A DNA stretch of 64,000 nt from assembly GCF_039673065.1 (NCBI RefSeq), contig NZ_JBDJKW010000001.1:186001-250000 (forward strand). The letters are read 5' to 3'. This document shows, one piece after another, positions 52,973 through 61,620 of this stretch (its first letter is position 1; each line of letters starts with the position of its first letter). The notes under the pieces are model-generated. The model had not been told where the DNA came from. It saw nothing but the letters and a program-made list of their open reading frames with translations, and searched no databases. The position numbers and the translations under genes were made by a program. The stretch comes from Allobosea sp039673065 (GTDB lineage: Bacteria; Pseudomonadota; Alphaproteobacteria; Rhizobiales; Beijerinckiaceae).

Positions 52973-54241
52973 TCACCGTTTCGTGATGCTCTCGCGCGGC
53001 TGCGCTACCCAGGCGGCGAGCACGCGCCGCTCGGCCTCCGTCATGCCCGACAGGTTGGCCGGCGGCATGGCGTGGGTCAGCACCGCCTGCACCGCGATGG
53101 CGCGCCGCTGCCGCGCGATCGCGACCGGATCGTGCAGGAAGACGCCCTTCGGCGCGATCTGGATGCCCGGCCACACCGGCTCGGGCGCATGGCACATGGC
53201 GCAGCGGCCGGTGACGATGGTCTCGACCTCGGGCGGCGCCGGCACCAGCCCGGCCAGCGCGATCGGCTTCGTCTCCGGCAGCGGCGCCAGCCCCAGCCGC
53301 TCGCGCCCGCCGGGCGAGGACGCCATCGCCACCCAGAAGGCCAGCCAGAGCGCCAGCGCCGCCACGGCCCAGGTCCACCAGGGCGAGCGGGCATGGTCGG
53401 CATGGCGGACATTGTAGAAGTGCCGGATCAGCGCGCCGGCCACGATGATCAGCGCCACCAGCAGCGGGATCACCGTCGAATTGGCGTAGGTCACCGGGTA
53501 GTGGTTCGCCAGCATCAGGAACAGCACCGGCAGGGTGATGTAGTTGTTGTGCAGCGAGCGCTGCTTGGCCTGCTTGCCGAGCGCGGGATCGGGCTTCTCG
53601 CCCGCCATCATCGCCGCGATGGTGCGCCGCTGGTTCGGCATGATCACGAAGAAGACGTTGGCCGACATGATCGTCGCCATCAGCGCGCCGGTATGGATCA
53701 GCGCGCCGCGACCGGAGAACACGCTGGCGAAGGCGTAGCTGGCCGCGACCACGTAGCCGAAGCCGAGCAGGCCGAGCACGACGTCGTTGCGCCCCAGCGG
53801 CGAACGGCAGAGCAGGTCGTAGAACAGCCAGCCGCCGGCCAGGGCCGCAATGCCGATCGCGCCCGCCGCCAGCGGCGAGAGCGCCATCACCGCCGGGTCG
53901 ATCAGATAGAGCTCCGACTGGGCGTAATAGACCCAGACCAGCAGGAAGAACCCCGAGATCCAGGTCCAGTAGGCCTGCCATTTGTGCCAGGTCAGCTCGG
54001 CCGGCAGCGTCTCGGGCGCCACCAGATATTTGCGCATCGCGTAGAAGCCGCCGCCATGCACCTGCCAGGCGATGAACTGGGTCGGCTTCCCGGCCTCGTT
54101 GAGGGGGGCGTCCGGGGCGGCCTTCAGCGAGGCGTCGAGATGGATGAAGAAGAAGGACGAGCCGATCCAGGCGATGGCGGCGATCACGTGCAGCCAGCGC
54201 AGGAGCTGGCTTCCCCATTCCACCAGATAGGCGTCGAGCAT
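52973..54241 (-). CDS. puuD: membrane-bound urate hydroxylase PuuD with cytochrome c domain
   Basis: 422 residues. The N-terminal part (about 1-310) has eight membrane helices and matches urate-oxidase PuuD: WGSQLLRWLHVIAAIAWIGSSFFFIHLD, then FYAMRKYLVAPETLP. The C-terminal part is a cytochrome c with CAMCH (near 345) and the Met ligand in HAMPPANLSGM. It oxidises urate to 5-hydroxyisourate and passes electrons to the respiratory chain rather than making H2O2. It is divergent from uraH and puuE-uraD, which take the product onward. Confidence 0.93.
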   Translation of the reverse strand: MLDAYLVEWGSQLLRWLHVIAAIAWIGSSFFFIHLDASLKAAPDAPLNEAGKPTQFIAWQVHGGGFYAMRKYLVAPETLPAELTWHKWQAYWTWISGFFLLVWVYYAQSELYLIDPAVMALSPLAAGAIGIAALAGGWLFYDLLCRSPLGRNDVVLGLLGFGYVVAASYAFASVFSGRGALIHTGALMATIMSANVFFVIMPNQRRTIAAMMAGEKPDPALGKQAKQRSLHNNYITLPVLFLMLANHYPVTYANSTVIPLLVALIIVAGALIRHFYNVRHADHARSPWWTWAVAALALWLAFWVAMASSPGGRERLGLAPLPETKPIALAGLVPAPPEVETIVTGRCAMCHAPEPVWPGIQIAPKGVFLHDPVAIARQRRAIAVQAVLTHAMPPANLSGMTEAERRVLAAWVAQPRESITKR

Positions 54242-54390
54242 CGTCCGGTTTCCGCTGCGGCGCCGCGGCGCCTCCCGGCCGACAGGAAACCCCGTCCCGC
54301 CGGCCCGTGCAAACGGAACCTTCGCGGGGCGCCCGCGCTTGCCGCCCCGTGCCCTGGCTGCATAATCGCGCCATCGTCACGAGGTGCCCG

Positions 54391-54744
54391 ATGCCGCGTC
54401 TTTCGACCCATGTCCTCGACACCATGAACGGGCGCCCCGCCGCCGGCATGGCCATCACGCTCGACTGGATCGCCCCCGACGGCGCCCGCAACCGCGTCGT
54501 CCAGACCATCACCAACGCCGACGGCCGCACCGACGCGCCGCTGATGAGCGGCACGCTGGTCACCGGCGTCTACGAGCTCGGCTTCGCGGTCGGCGCCTAT
54601 TTCCGCGGCCTCGACGCCGCCCTGCCTGAGCCCGCCTTCCTCGACCTCGTGCCGGTGCGTTTCGGCATCGCCGATCCGCAGGGCGACTATCATGTGCCGC
54701 TGCTGGTCTCGCCCTGGAGCTACGCCACCTATCGCGGCAGTTGA
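54391..54744 (+). CDS. uraH: 5-hydroxyisourate hydrolase
   Basis: 117 residues from ATG 54391. The transthyretin-like fold is shown by LSTHVLDTMNGRPAAGM at the start, with catalytic His 7. The Arg in NADGRTDAPL and the C-terminal tetrapeptide YRGS complete the active site. It hydrolyses 5-hydroxyisourate to OHCU. No signal peptide is seen in the chosen form, so it is cytoplasmic. The puuE-uraD start is 75 bp after the stop. Confidence 0.95.
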   Translation: MPRLSTHVLDTMNGRPAAGMAITLDWIAPDGARNRVVQTITNADGRTDAPLMSGTLVTGVYELGFAVGAYFRGLDAALPEPAFLDLVPVRFGIADPQGDYHVPLLVSPWSYATYRGS

Positions 54745-54818
54745 AACGGGAATCGAATCCGTTTCCAACGGGTTCGGGACGGTTCCAGACTCGTCGTGGC
54801 AAGGACTTGAATCAGTCT

Positions 54819-56249
54819 ATGAAGGACGCCCCCTACCCGCGCGACCTGGTCGGATATGGCCGCACCCCGCCGCATCCGCGCTGGCCCGGCGAGGCCCGCA
54901 TCGCCGTGCAGTTCGTGGTGAACTACGAGGAAGGCGGCGAGAACTGCATCCTGCACGGGGACGCCGCCTCCGAGGCCTTCCTCTCCGAGATCGTCGGCGC
55001 CGCACCCTGGCCCGGCCAGCGCCACATGAACATGGAGTCGATCTACGAGTTCGGCTCGCGCGCCGGCTACTGGCGCCTGTGGCGGATGTTCACCGAGCGG
55101 CGCCTGCCGGTCACGGTCTTCGCGGTCGCCTCCGCGCTGGCGCGCTATCCGGAGATCGCCGGCTCGATGCGCGAAGCCGGCTGGGAGATCGCCAGCCACG
55201 GGCTGAAATGGATCGACTACCGCGACGTGCCGGCAGCGACCGAGCGCGCCGATATCGCCGAGGCGGTGCGGCTGCAGCAGGAGATCACCGGCGAGCGGCC
55301 GCTCGGCTTCTATCAGGGCCGCAGCTCGCAGAACACGACGCCGCTGATGATGGCGGAAGGCGGCTTCCTCTACACCGCCGACAGCTATGCCGACGAGCTG
55401 CCCTACTGGCTCTCCGGCCCGCTCGGGCCGCAGCTCTGCGTGCCCTACACGCTCGACGCCAACGATATGCGCTTCGCCACGCCGCAGGGCTTCAACAGTG
55501 GCGAGCAGTTCTTCGCCTATCTGAAGGATTCCTTCGACGTGCTCTACGCCGAAGGCGAGACCGCGCCGAAGATGCTCTCGATCGGCCTGCACTGCCGCCT
55601 GGCCGGGCGCCCCGGCCGCGCCGCCGCGCTCGCCCGCTTCCTCGACTATGTGCAGGGCCATGAGCGGGTCTGGGTCGCGACCCGGCTCGACATCGCCCGC
55701 CACTGGGTCCGCCATCACCCGCCGGCCGGCGGCTATCGTCCCTCCGCCATGCCGCGCGCCCTCTTCGTCGAAGTCTTCGGCCGCATCTTCGAGCACTCGC
55801 CCTGGATCGCCGAAGCCGTCCACGCGCAGGGCCTCGGGCCCGGCCATGACGATGCCGACGGGCTGCACGCCGCCATGGTCGCGGTGATGCGCGCCGGCGG
55901 GGCCGAGCGGCACAGGGCGCTGCTGCACGCCCATCCCGACCTCGCAGGCAAGATCGCGGCCGCCGGCGAGCTGACGCCGGAATCCGCCGGCGAGCAGGGC
56001 TCGGCCGGTCTCGACCGATTGACCAGCGACGAGCGCGCCCGCTTCACCGCGCTGAACGAGGCCTACAAGGCCCGCTTCGGCATCCCCTTCATTCTCGCCG
56101 TGAAGGGCCTCGACAAATCTGCGATCCTGGCCTCCTTCGAGACGCGCCTGACCAGCACGCCCGAGCAGGAATTCGCCACCGCCCTCGCCCAGGTCGAGAC
56201 CATCGCCCGGCTTCGCCTCGGCGACCTGCTGCCGGCAGCCAGGACATGA
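54819..56249 (+). CDS. puuE: fused allantoinase PuuE and OHCU decarboxylase
   Basis: 476 residues from ATG 54819. Residues 1 to about 305 are the polysaccharide-deacetylase-type allantoinase PuuE: RDLVGYGRTPPHPRWPGEARIAVQFVVNYEEGGENCILHGD, then EIASHGLKWIDY and GFYQGRSSQNT. From MPRALFVEVFGRIFEHSPWIAE (residue 311 on) an OHCU decarboxylase (UraD) follows, with HPDL (His 372) and SDERARFTALNEAYKARFGIPFILAVKG. Together they make S-allantoin from OHCU and open it to allantoate. The chain uses adjacent steps 3 and 4 of urate breakdown. The last four bases overlap the patatin gene (ATGA). Confidence 0.9.
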   Translation: MKDAPYPRDLVGYGRTPPHPRWPGEARIAVQFVVNYEEGGENCILHGDAASEAFLSEIVGAAPWPGQRHMNMESIYEFGSRAGYWRLWRMFTERRLPVTVFAVASALARYPEIAGSMREAGWEIASHGLKWIDYRDVPAATERADIAEAVRLQQEITGERPLGFYQGRSSQNTTPLMMAEGGFLYTADSYADELPYWLSGPLGPQLCVPYTLDANDMRFATPQGFNSGEQFFAYLKDSFDVLYAEGETAPKMLSIGLHCRLAGRPGRAAALARFLDYVQGHERVWVATRLDIARHWVRHHPPAGGYRPSAMPRALFVEVFGRIFEHSPWIAEAVHAQGLGPGHDDADGLHAAMVAVMRAGGAERHRALLHAHPDLAGKIAAAGELTPESAGEQGSAGLDRLTSDERARFTALNEAYKARFGIPFILAVKGLDKSAILASFETRLTSTPEQEFATALAQVETIARLRLGDLLPAART

Positions 56250-57769
56250 AAGAGATGATCACGAGCGGCATTCCGCCGACGCCGCGGCGCGGCGCCTTCA
56301 GGCGCGGCGTCAGCGTTGTTCTCGCCGGCGCGCTCGGCCTCGCGCTCTCCTCCTGCGCGCAGGTGCTCGACCCGCCGCTCAACGCGCAGATCGATACCGC
56401 GCCGCGCTTCTCGCCGGATTCGATTCCCGAAGGCCATGGCGACGGCTCGCTGCTGCTCGGTCTCGCCTTCTCCGGCGGCGGCACCCGCGCCGCCGCCTAT
56501 GCCTACGGCATCCTGCGGCAGTTGCAGGACACCCCCGTGCCCGGCCGGCCCGGAACCAGCATGGCCGACAAGGTGCGCATGGTCTCGGGCGCCTCGGGCG
56601 GCGCGGTCACCGCCGCCTATTTCGCGCTCAAGGGCCCGCACCGCTTCGACGATCTGCGCGAGCGCTTCCTCGAGCGCGACGCCGAGAGCAGCCTCAGCAC
56701 CTCGATTGTCTCGCCCGCCACCATCGCCGGCGCGCTCGGCGGCGGCATCAACGGGCGCGGCACCTTCGCGCGCTGGCTCGACGAGAACCTGTTCGACGGC
56801 GCGCGCTACGCCGCCTTCGACAAGCCAGACAAGCCGATCGTCTGGATCAACGCCTCCGACATCTGGAACTCGACACCGTTCCTCTTCACCCACGACACCT
56901 TCGCCGCCCTGTGCAGCGACCTCAATTCCCTGCCGATTTCGGAGGCTGTGGCGGCCTCCGCAGCCGTGCCGATGCTGTTCAAGCCGATCCCGCTCAAGGC
57001 CTATGGCCCGGTCTGCGGCTACAAGCGCCCGGCCTGGCTGCAGAAGGCGCTCGACGATCCCAACGTCTCGATGCGCGTCCTGGCCGACGCACGCGCCCTG
57101 GAGAACTACCAGAACCCGAGCCGGCTGAAATATGTGAAGCTGCTCGACGGCGGCCTCACCGACAATTTCGGCCTGAGTGGCTTCACCATGAACCGCATGG
57201 CCTCGGACACGCCCTATGGCCCGCTCTCGGTCCGGCAGGCGGTCAGGCTGCGCACGATGCTCTATCTCGTCGCCGATGCCGGTCGCCGCGAGGACATCGC
57301 CTGGGGCGAGACGCTGCGCGGCCCCGGCGCTGCGCAGATGGTCGAGGCCACCGCCAACACCATGGTCGACGCCTCGGTGCGCCATGAATACGATGCGATG
57401 CAGCTCGCTTTGGCGAGCTGGCGCCGCGAGCTGGTCGCTTGGCGCTGCTCGCTCTCGCCGGCCGAGGTGCTGCGGCATCGCGGCTCGCTCAAGGGCTGGG
57501 ACTGCCGCGACCTCGAGATCATCTTCGACGCCGTGTCCTTCGACGATCTCACCCCGCCGACGCAGAACTCCTTCCGCAAGGTCGAGACGCGCCTGGTTCT
57601 GCCGCAGGATCAGGTCGAGACCAGCGTCGCGGCCGGCCGCGAGGCGCTGTTGCGCAATCACGGCTTCCGCACCGCGCTGAAGCATGTCCGCACCGGGACG
57701 AGCCGCCCGGCCGAGGGCGTCGGCGCCGCGAGCGCCGACGTGGGAGCGGAGCTCGCTAGAGCCCGCTGA
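56246..57769 (+). CDS. patatin-like phospholipase lipoprotein
   Basis: 507 residues. A lipobox is visible: LALSSC, lipidated Cys 37. The oxyanion motif is SGGGTRA (76-82), the nucleophile Ser 117 lies in GASGG and the Asp is in DGGLTDN (Asp 301). All residues of the Ser-Asp dyad are present. It should hydrolyse acyl lipids at the outer side of the envelope. It is translationally coupled to puuE-uraD although no link with urate is obvious. The stop overlaps the convergent SDR gene by 14 bases. Confidence 0.88.
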   Translation: MKEMITSGIPPTPRRGAFRRGVSVVLAGALGLALSSCAQVLDPPLNAQIDTAPRFSPDSIPEGHGDGSLLLGLAFSGGGTRAAAYAYGILRQLQDTPVPGRPGTSMADKVRMVSGASGGAVTAAYFALKGPHRFDDLRERFLERDAESSLSTSIVSPATIAGALGGGINGRGTFARWLDENLFDGARYAAFDKPDKPIVWINASDIWNSTPFLFTHDTFAALCSDLNSLPISEAVAASAAVPMLFKPIPLKAYGPVCGYKRPAWLQKALDDPNVSMRVLADARALENYQNPSRLKYVKLLDGGLTDNFGLSGFTMNRMASDTPYGPLSVRQAVRLRTMLYLVADAGRREDIAWGETLRGPGAAQMVEATANTMVDASVRHEYDAMQLALASWRRELVAWRCSLSPAEVLRHRGSLKGWDCRDLEIIFDAVSFDDLTPPTQNSFRKVETRLVLPQDQVETSVAAGREALLRNHGFRTALKHVRTGTSRPAEGVGAASADVGAELARAR

Positions 57770-58517
57770 CCAGATGGCCTCCGTCCACCGCCAGGACGGA
57801 GCCCGTCATATAGCGGCCGGCATCGGAACAGAGCAGCAGCAGCGGCCCGTCGAGATCGTCGAGATCGCCCGGCCGGCGCATCGGGATGCGCCGCACCAGC
57901 GCCTCGCCCGGCTCGCTGGCGAAGAAGTCGCGGTTGAAGTCGGTGACGACATAGCCGGGCGCCAGCGCATTGACCCGGACCCGGTGGCGCGCCCATTCGA
58001 GCGCCAGCGCCTTGGTCATCTGGATCAGTCCGGCCTTGGAGATCGCATAGGGCGCCACGGCCGCCGCGACCCGCTCGCCGAGAATCGAGGCGATGTTGAC
58101 GATCGCGCCGCCCGTCTCCTGCCCGGCCATGGCCCGGGCGGCGGCCTGCGCCATGAAGAAGCAGCCCTTCAGGTTGACGTCGAGTTGCGCGTCCCACCCC
58201 GCCTCGTCGATATCGAGCGCCCGCCGGCTCTCGACCACGCCGGCATTGTTGACCAGCACGTCGAGCCCGCCGAGCCGCTCGCAAACCTCGCGCACCCCGG
58301 CCTCCACCGCCGCCACCGATGCGACGTCGAGCGCCAGCGGCAGAACCTCGCCCTTCGCTCCCGCGCAGGCTTCGGCCAGGGCCGCGAGCCGGTCGGTGCG
58401 CCGCGCGGCGGCGACGACACGGGCGCCATGGCTGGCGAGAACCGCGGTGAAATGCGCGCCGAGCCCGGAAGAGGCCCCGGTCACCAATACGCGCTTGCCA
58501 TCCAGATCCGCGAACAT
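57756..58517 (-). CDS. short-chain dehydrogenase/reductase (SDR)
   Basis: 253 residues from ATG 58517. The cofactor motif TGASSGLGAHF is at about 13-23. NNAG, the catalytic Ser in IVNIASILGE and the Tyr/Lys pair YAISKAG are all present. The C-terminus is DAGRYMTGSVLAVDGGHLVSGL. The acidic residue after the second strand is replaced by basic ones (AAARRTDRL), which favours NADPH. It is 73 bp downstream of udgX on the same strand and may share that transcript. Its substrate is unknown. Confidence 0.87.
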   Translation of the reverse strand: MFADLDGKRVLVTGASSGLGAHFTAVLASHGARVVAAARRTDRLAALAEACAGAKGEVLPLALDVASVAAVEAGVREVCERLGGLDVLVNNAGVVESRRALDIDEAGWDAQLDVNLKGCFFMAQAAARAMAGQETGGAIVNIASILGERVAAAVAPYAISKAGLIQMTKALALEWARHRVRVNALAPGYVVTDFNRDFFASEPGEALVRRIPMRRPGDLDDLDGPLLLLCSDAGRYMTGSVLAVDGGHLVSGL

Positions 58518-58590
58518 CGTCCCTCCGCTCGTGCCGCGCTCCGGCGGCTGGGGCCGAGAGGACAATGGCGGCCCCTGCGGGTCAACCCGC

Positions 58591-60051
58591 TCAGGCCGCA
58601 GCCTGCAGCCGCATCGCCGGCAGCAGCGCATGGACGAGGCCGAGATCGGCGAGGAAGCGCTCGGTCTCGCGCTGGCGCGCCGCCTCGTCCGGCAGGCGCA
58701 GCAGATAGGACGGGTGCACGGTCGCGACCAGCGGCGTGCCGTCCGCCAGCGCCAGGCGCCGGCCGCGAAAACCGGACAGCGGCGCCGTCTCGCCGCTCAG
58801 CGCCCGCAGCGCCGTCCCGCCCAGCGCCAGCACCAGCCGGGGCCTGACCAGCCCGAGTTCCAGCGTCAGCCAGGAGCGGCAGGCGTCGATCTCGCCAGCG
58901 CCCGGCTTCTGGTGGATGCGCCGCTTGCCGCGCAGGGTGAAGCGGAAATGCTTCACGGCATTGGTCAAGTAGGCCCGCCGGCGATCGAGCCCGACCCGCG
59001 CCATCGACAGGTCGAACAATTCGCCAGCCGGCCCGACGAAGGGGCGCCCCGCAAGGTCTTCGCGATCGCCCGGCTGCTCGCCGACGATCATCAGCGGCGC
59101 ATCTGGCGGGCCTTCGCCGAACACGGTCTGGGTCGCGTCGCACCAGAGCCCGCAGCGCCGGCAGTCGCGCGCCGCGGCGGCCGCCTCGCGCAGATCGCCC
59201 GGCTCGTCGACCTGCGCCGGCAGCGGCCGCAGGGCCTCGCGCGGCAGCGCCGGGCGCCGCTCCGGCCGGGAGGCGGGCGCGGCGATCATCGCATCGGTGC
59301 GGCGCGACGCCTCGGCGATCAAAGGCGCGATCAGCTCGGCCTCCGGCAGGTTGCGCCAGTATTTCACCGGCATCTCGGCCCGCATCGCCGCCGGGTTGAG
59401 CCGGGCTGGATTGAAGATCGCCGCGTAATAGGTCCGCCACCAATCCTCCATCGCGTCACCGCCCGGCGCCTGCGTGCGCCGCGCCGCCTCGCCGATGCGC
59501 AGGCTCCCGCCGTCCCAGACCAGCGAGCCGCGCGGCGTCAGGATGCTCCAGCGCATCCCGGCGAAGCGCCTGACGAAGAAGGGCGCCACCGCCTCGAGGA
59601 TATGATGCTCCGGCTCGAACCAGGCGATGAAGGCCTCGCCATCCTCCGCGTCGCGCACCAGGCGGAAGCGGACGAAGGCGGTCATCTTGTGGAGGTCGCG
59701 CCGCACCGCCTTGGCCAGCATCTCGGCGCGACGGATGTCGGGATCGGTCGCGACCTGCAACAGGGCGCGCTCGCCCTGCAGGCGCAGCAGCAGGCGATAG
59801 AGCAGGCCGAAGCGCTGCGGATCGCTGTGCAGCACGACGAGGCGCCCGAGTTCGAGAAAGCCGCGCGGCACGACGAGGCCCCGCTCGCCCGCCGCCTCCG
59901 GCAGCGCTTCGCCGTCGAAGAGCCCGCCGGGATCGTCGCCAACGCGCCACTCCACCGCGTCGGGCGCGACGGCGGCCGCGGCCAGTCGCCGCGCCAGAGT
60001 GCGCCAGCCGTCGAAATCGGCCGGATGAGACAGGCGCGCGACGATCGTCAT
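58591..60051 (-). CDS. udgX: DUF4130 domain fused to UdgX uracil-DNA-binding protein
   Basis: 486 residues. The N-terminal half (about 1-265) is the DUF4130 (TIGR03915-type) region: FRFRLVRDAEDGEAFIAWFEPEHHILE, then PFFVRRFAGMRWSILTPRGS. The C-terminal half is a family 4-like uracil-DNA glycosylase, with CRRC-type Fe-S Cys, motif A GEQPGDREDLAGRPFVGPAG and VHPSYLLRLP. The loop KRRIHQKP (376-383) with His 380 identifies UdgX, which becomes covalently attached to DNA at uracil sites. It overlaps the radical-SAM gene by four bases (ATGA). The function of the DUF4130 part is unknown. Confidence 0.93.
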   Translation of the reverse strand: MTIVARLSHPADFDGWRTLARRLAAAAVAPDAVEWRVGDDPGGLFDGEALPEAAGERGLVVPRGFLELGRLVVLHSDPQRFGLLYRLLLRLQGERALLQVATDPDIRRAEMLAKAVRRDLHKMTAFVRFRLVRDAEDGEAFIAWFEPEHHILEAVAPFFVRRFAGMRWSILTPRGSLVWDGGSLRIGEAARRTQAPGGDAMEDWWRTYYAAIFNPARLNPAAMRAEMPVKYWRNLPEAELIAPLIAEASRRTDAMIAAPASRPERRPALPREALRPLPAQVDEPGDLREAAAAARDCRRCGLWCDATQTVFGEGPPDAPLMIVGEQPGDREDLAGRPFVGPAGELFDLSMARVGLDRRRAYLTNAVKHFRFTLRGKRRIHQKPGAGEIDACRSWLTLELGLVRPRLVLALGGTALRALSGETAPLSGFRGRRLALADGTPLVATVHPSYLLRLPDEAARQRETERFLADLGLVHALLPAMRLQAAA

Positions 60052-61295
60052 AGCAGGGCCAGCTGCACCGGCCTGGGCGCCACGCGCGCCCGCAGCCGCT
60101 CGGCGTCGAGCTCGCCGCCTGGCCGCCAGTCCGCCGCCTCGATGAAGGGCCGCACCGCGCCGACCGAGCGCACCAGCCGGCCGACATCCTCCAGCCGGAG
60201 CCGGCGATGGCGGCGTGCGGCGAGGATACGGTCGACGCTGCGCGTGCCGAAGCCCGGCACCCGCAGCAGAAGCTCGCGATCGGCCCGGTTGACGTCGACC
60301 GGGAAGCGCCCGCGATGGCGCAGCGCCCAGGCCAGCTTGGGATCGACGCCGAGATCGAGCATGCCGCCCGGCGCCGCATCGAGGATCTCGTCGACCTCGA
60401 ATCCGTAGAAGCGCGTCAGCCAGTCGGCCTGGTAGAGCCGGTGCTCGCGCAGCAGCGGCGGTTCGCGCAGCGGCAATTGGCTCGACGCATCCGGGATCGG
60501 GCTGAAGGCGGAATAATAGACCCGCCGCAGGCCGAAGGCGGCGTAGAGATTGGCGCTGCGCCGCAGGATCAACGCATCGTTCGCCCCATCCGCGCCGACG
60601 ATCATCTGCGTGCTCTGCCCCGCCGGCGAGAAGGCCGGCGCCCGCCGCGAGCGGGCGCGCTCGTCGGCATGCTCCTCGATCTTGAGCCGCAGGCCACCCA
60701 TGGCGGAGCGGATGTCGCCGGCCCGCTTCTCCGGCGCGAACCGGCTCAGCGCCTCCTCGCTCGGCAGCTCGACATTGACCGAGACGCGGTCGGCATAGAG
60801 CCCGGCCTGCGCCACCAGCCCGGGGCTGGCGCTCGGGATCAGCTTGAGGTGGATGTAGCCGCGGAAGTGATGGACCTCGCGCAGGGTCTGAGCCACGCGC
60901 ACCAGCTCGGCCATGGTGTAGTCCGGCGAGCGGATGATCCCGGAGGACAGGAACAGCCCCTCGATGTAGTTGCGCTTGTAGAAGTCGAGCGTCAGCGCCA
61001 CGACCTCCTCGACGCTGAAGCGCGCCCGCCGGACATTGCTCGAGGCCCGGTTGATGCAGAACACGCAGTCATAGGTGCAGACATTGGTCAGCAGGATCTT
61101 GAGCAGCGAGATGCAGCGCCCGTCCGGCGCATAGGAATGGCAAATGCCCGACCCGGTGGTCGAGCCAATGCCCTTGCCGTCGCGGGAATCGCGCTTCGCG
61201 CCGCCGCTCGACGCGCAGGACGCATCGTACTTCGCCGCATCGCTCAGGATCTCGAGCTTCTCGAGGGTGGAAAGCCTCGCCAAGGCCGCCTCCAT
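60048..61295 (-). CDS. radical SAM protein of the putative DNA repair/modification type
   Basis: 415 residues from ATG 61295. The start is debatable: a LexA box ends at the preceding base. GGAGG 12 bases inside could serve a TTG at 61283. The start pattern LEKLEILSDAAKYDASCASSG is typical. The Fe-S motif CTYDCVFC has Cys 73, 77 and 80. Extra Cys occur upstream (27, 52, 61). The C-terminal helix-hairpin-helix RVPGFGTRSVDRILAARR indicates DNA binding. The family (TIGR03916) is always near DUF4130/UdgX-type genes. Its reaction is not known. It is first in the operon radical SAM - udgX. Confidence 0.92.
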   Translation of the reverse strand: MEAALARLSTLEKLEILSDAAKYDASCASSGGAKRDSRDGKGIGSTTGSGICHSYAPDGRCISLLKILLTNVCTYDCVFCINRASSNVRRARFSVEEVVALTLDFYKRNYIEGLFLSSGIIRSPDYTMAELVRVAQTLREVHHFRGYIHLKLIPSASPGLVAQAGLYADRVSVNVELPSEEALSRFAPEKRAGDIRSAMGGLRLKIEEHADERARSRRAPAFSPAGQSTQMIVGADGANDALILRRSANLYAAFGLRRVYYSAFSPIPDASSQLPLREPPLLREHRLYQADWLTRFYGFEVDEILDAAPGGMLDLGVDPKLAWALRHRGRFPVDVNRADRELLLRVPGFGTRSVDRILAARRHRRLRLEDVGRLVRSVGAVRPFIEAADWRPGGELDAERLRARVAPRPVQLALL

Positions 61296-61310
61296 GTTCA
61301 CTCTTTGTTC
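61296..61310. promoter_or_regulatory. LexA (SOS) box abutting the radical-SAM start
   Basis: GTTC at 61296-61299, seven bases, GTTC at 61307-61310, a perfect alphaproteobacterial LexA operator. The box ends immediately before the ATG (61295). LexA would block transcription starting here, and the gap leaves no room for a classical ribosome site. The same motif occurs upstream of recA. Confidence 0.75.
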
Positions 61311-61427
61311 TAGGATAGCGATCCTTCCGTCGGAACGCCAGCCCCCTCTCCGGTCTGTCCGCGGGTCAAGCGGCGGAACATGCCGGCGATGGCCGCGTTC
61401 CGACTGCTTATCGAGAGGACGTCTACC

Positions 61428-61610
61428 ATGTTCCGCATCCTGCTTGTGCTCGTCGTCATCGCGCTCGGCTATGACGCGATCGTCCATCGCGGCGCCTATA
61501 CGCGCTCGGTCTGGTACAGGCTGCTGGACAGCACCGAGCAACTGGTCGGCGGCACGCCGCGGCCGGCGACTCCGGTCAACAATGAGGCGCCGCCGGAGCG
61601 CCGCGACTGA
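61428..61610 (+). CDS. small membrane protein of unknown function
   Basis: 60 residues from ATG 61428, with a purine-rich GAGAGGA at about 61413. An in-frame ATG at 61380 would add 16 residues. One membrane helix (FRILLVLVVIALGYDAIVH) is followed by a charged tail (SVWYRLLDSTEQLVGG) with a Pro-rich end. It lies between the LexA box and the helicase, on the opposite strand to both neighbours. Coding status is likely but unproven. No family is recognised. Confidence 0.5.
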   Translation: MFRILLVLVVIALGYDAIVHRGAYTRSVWYRLLDSTEQLVGGTPRPATPVNNEAPPERRD

Positions 61611-61620
61611 GGCCGGGGCG

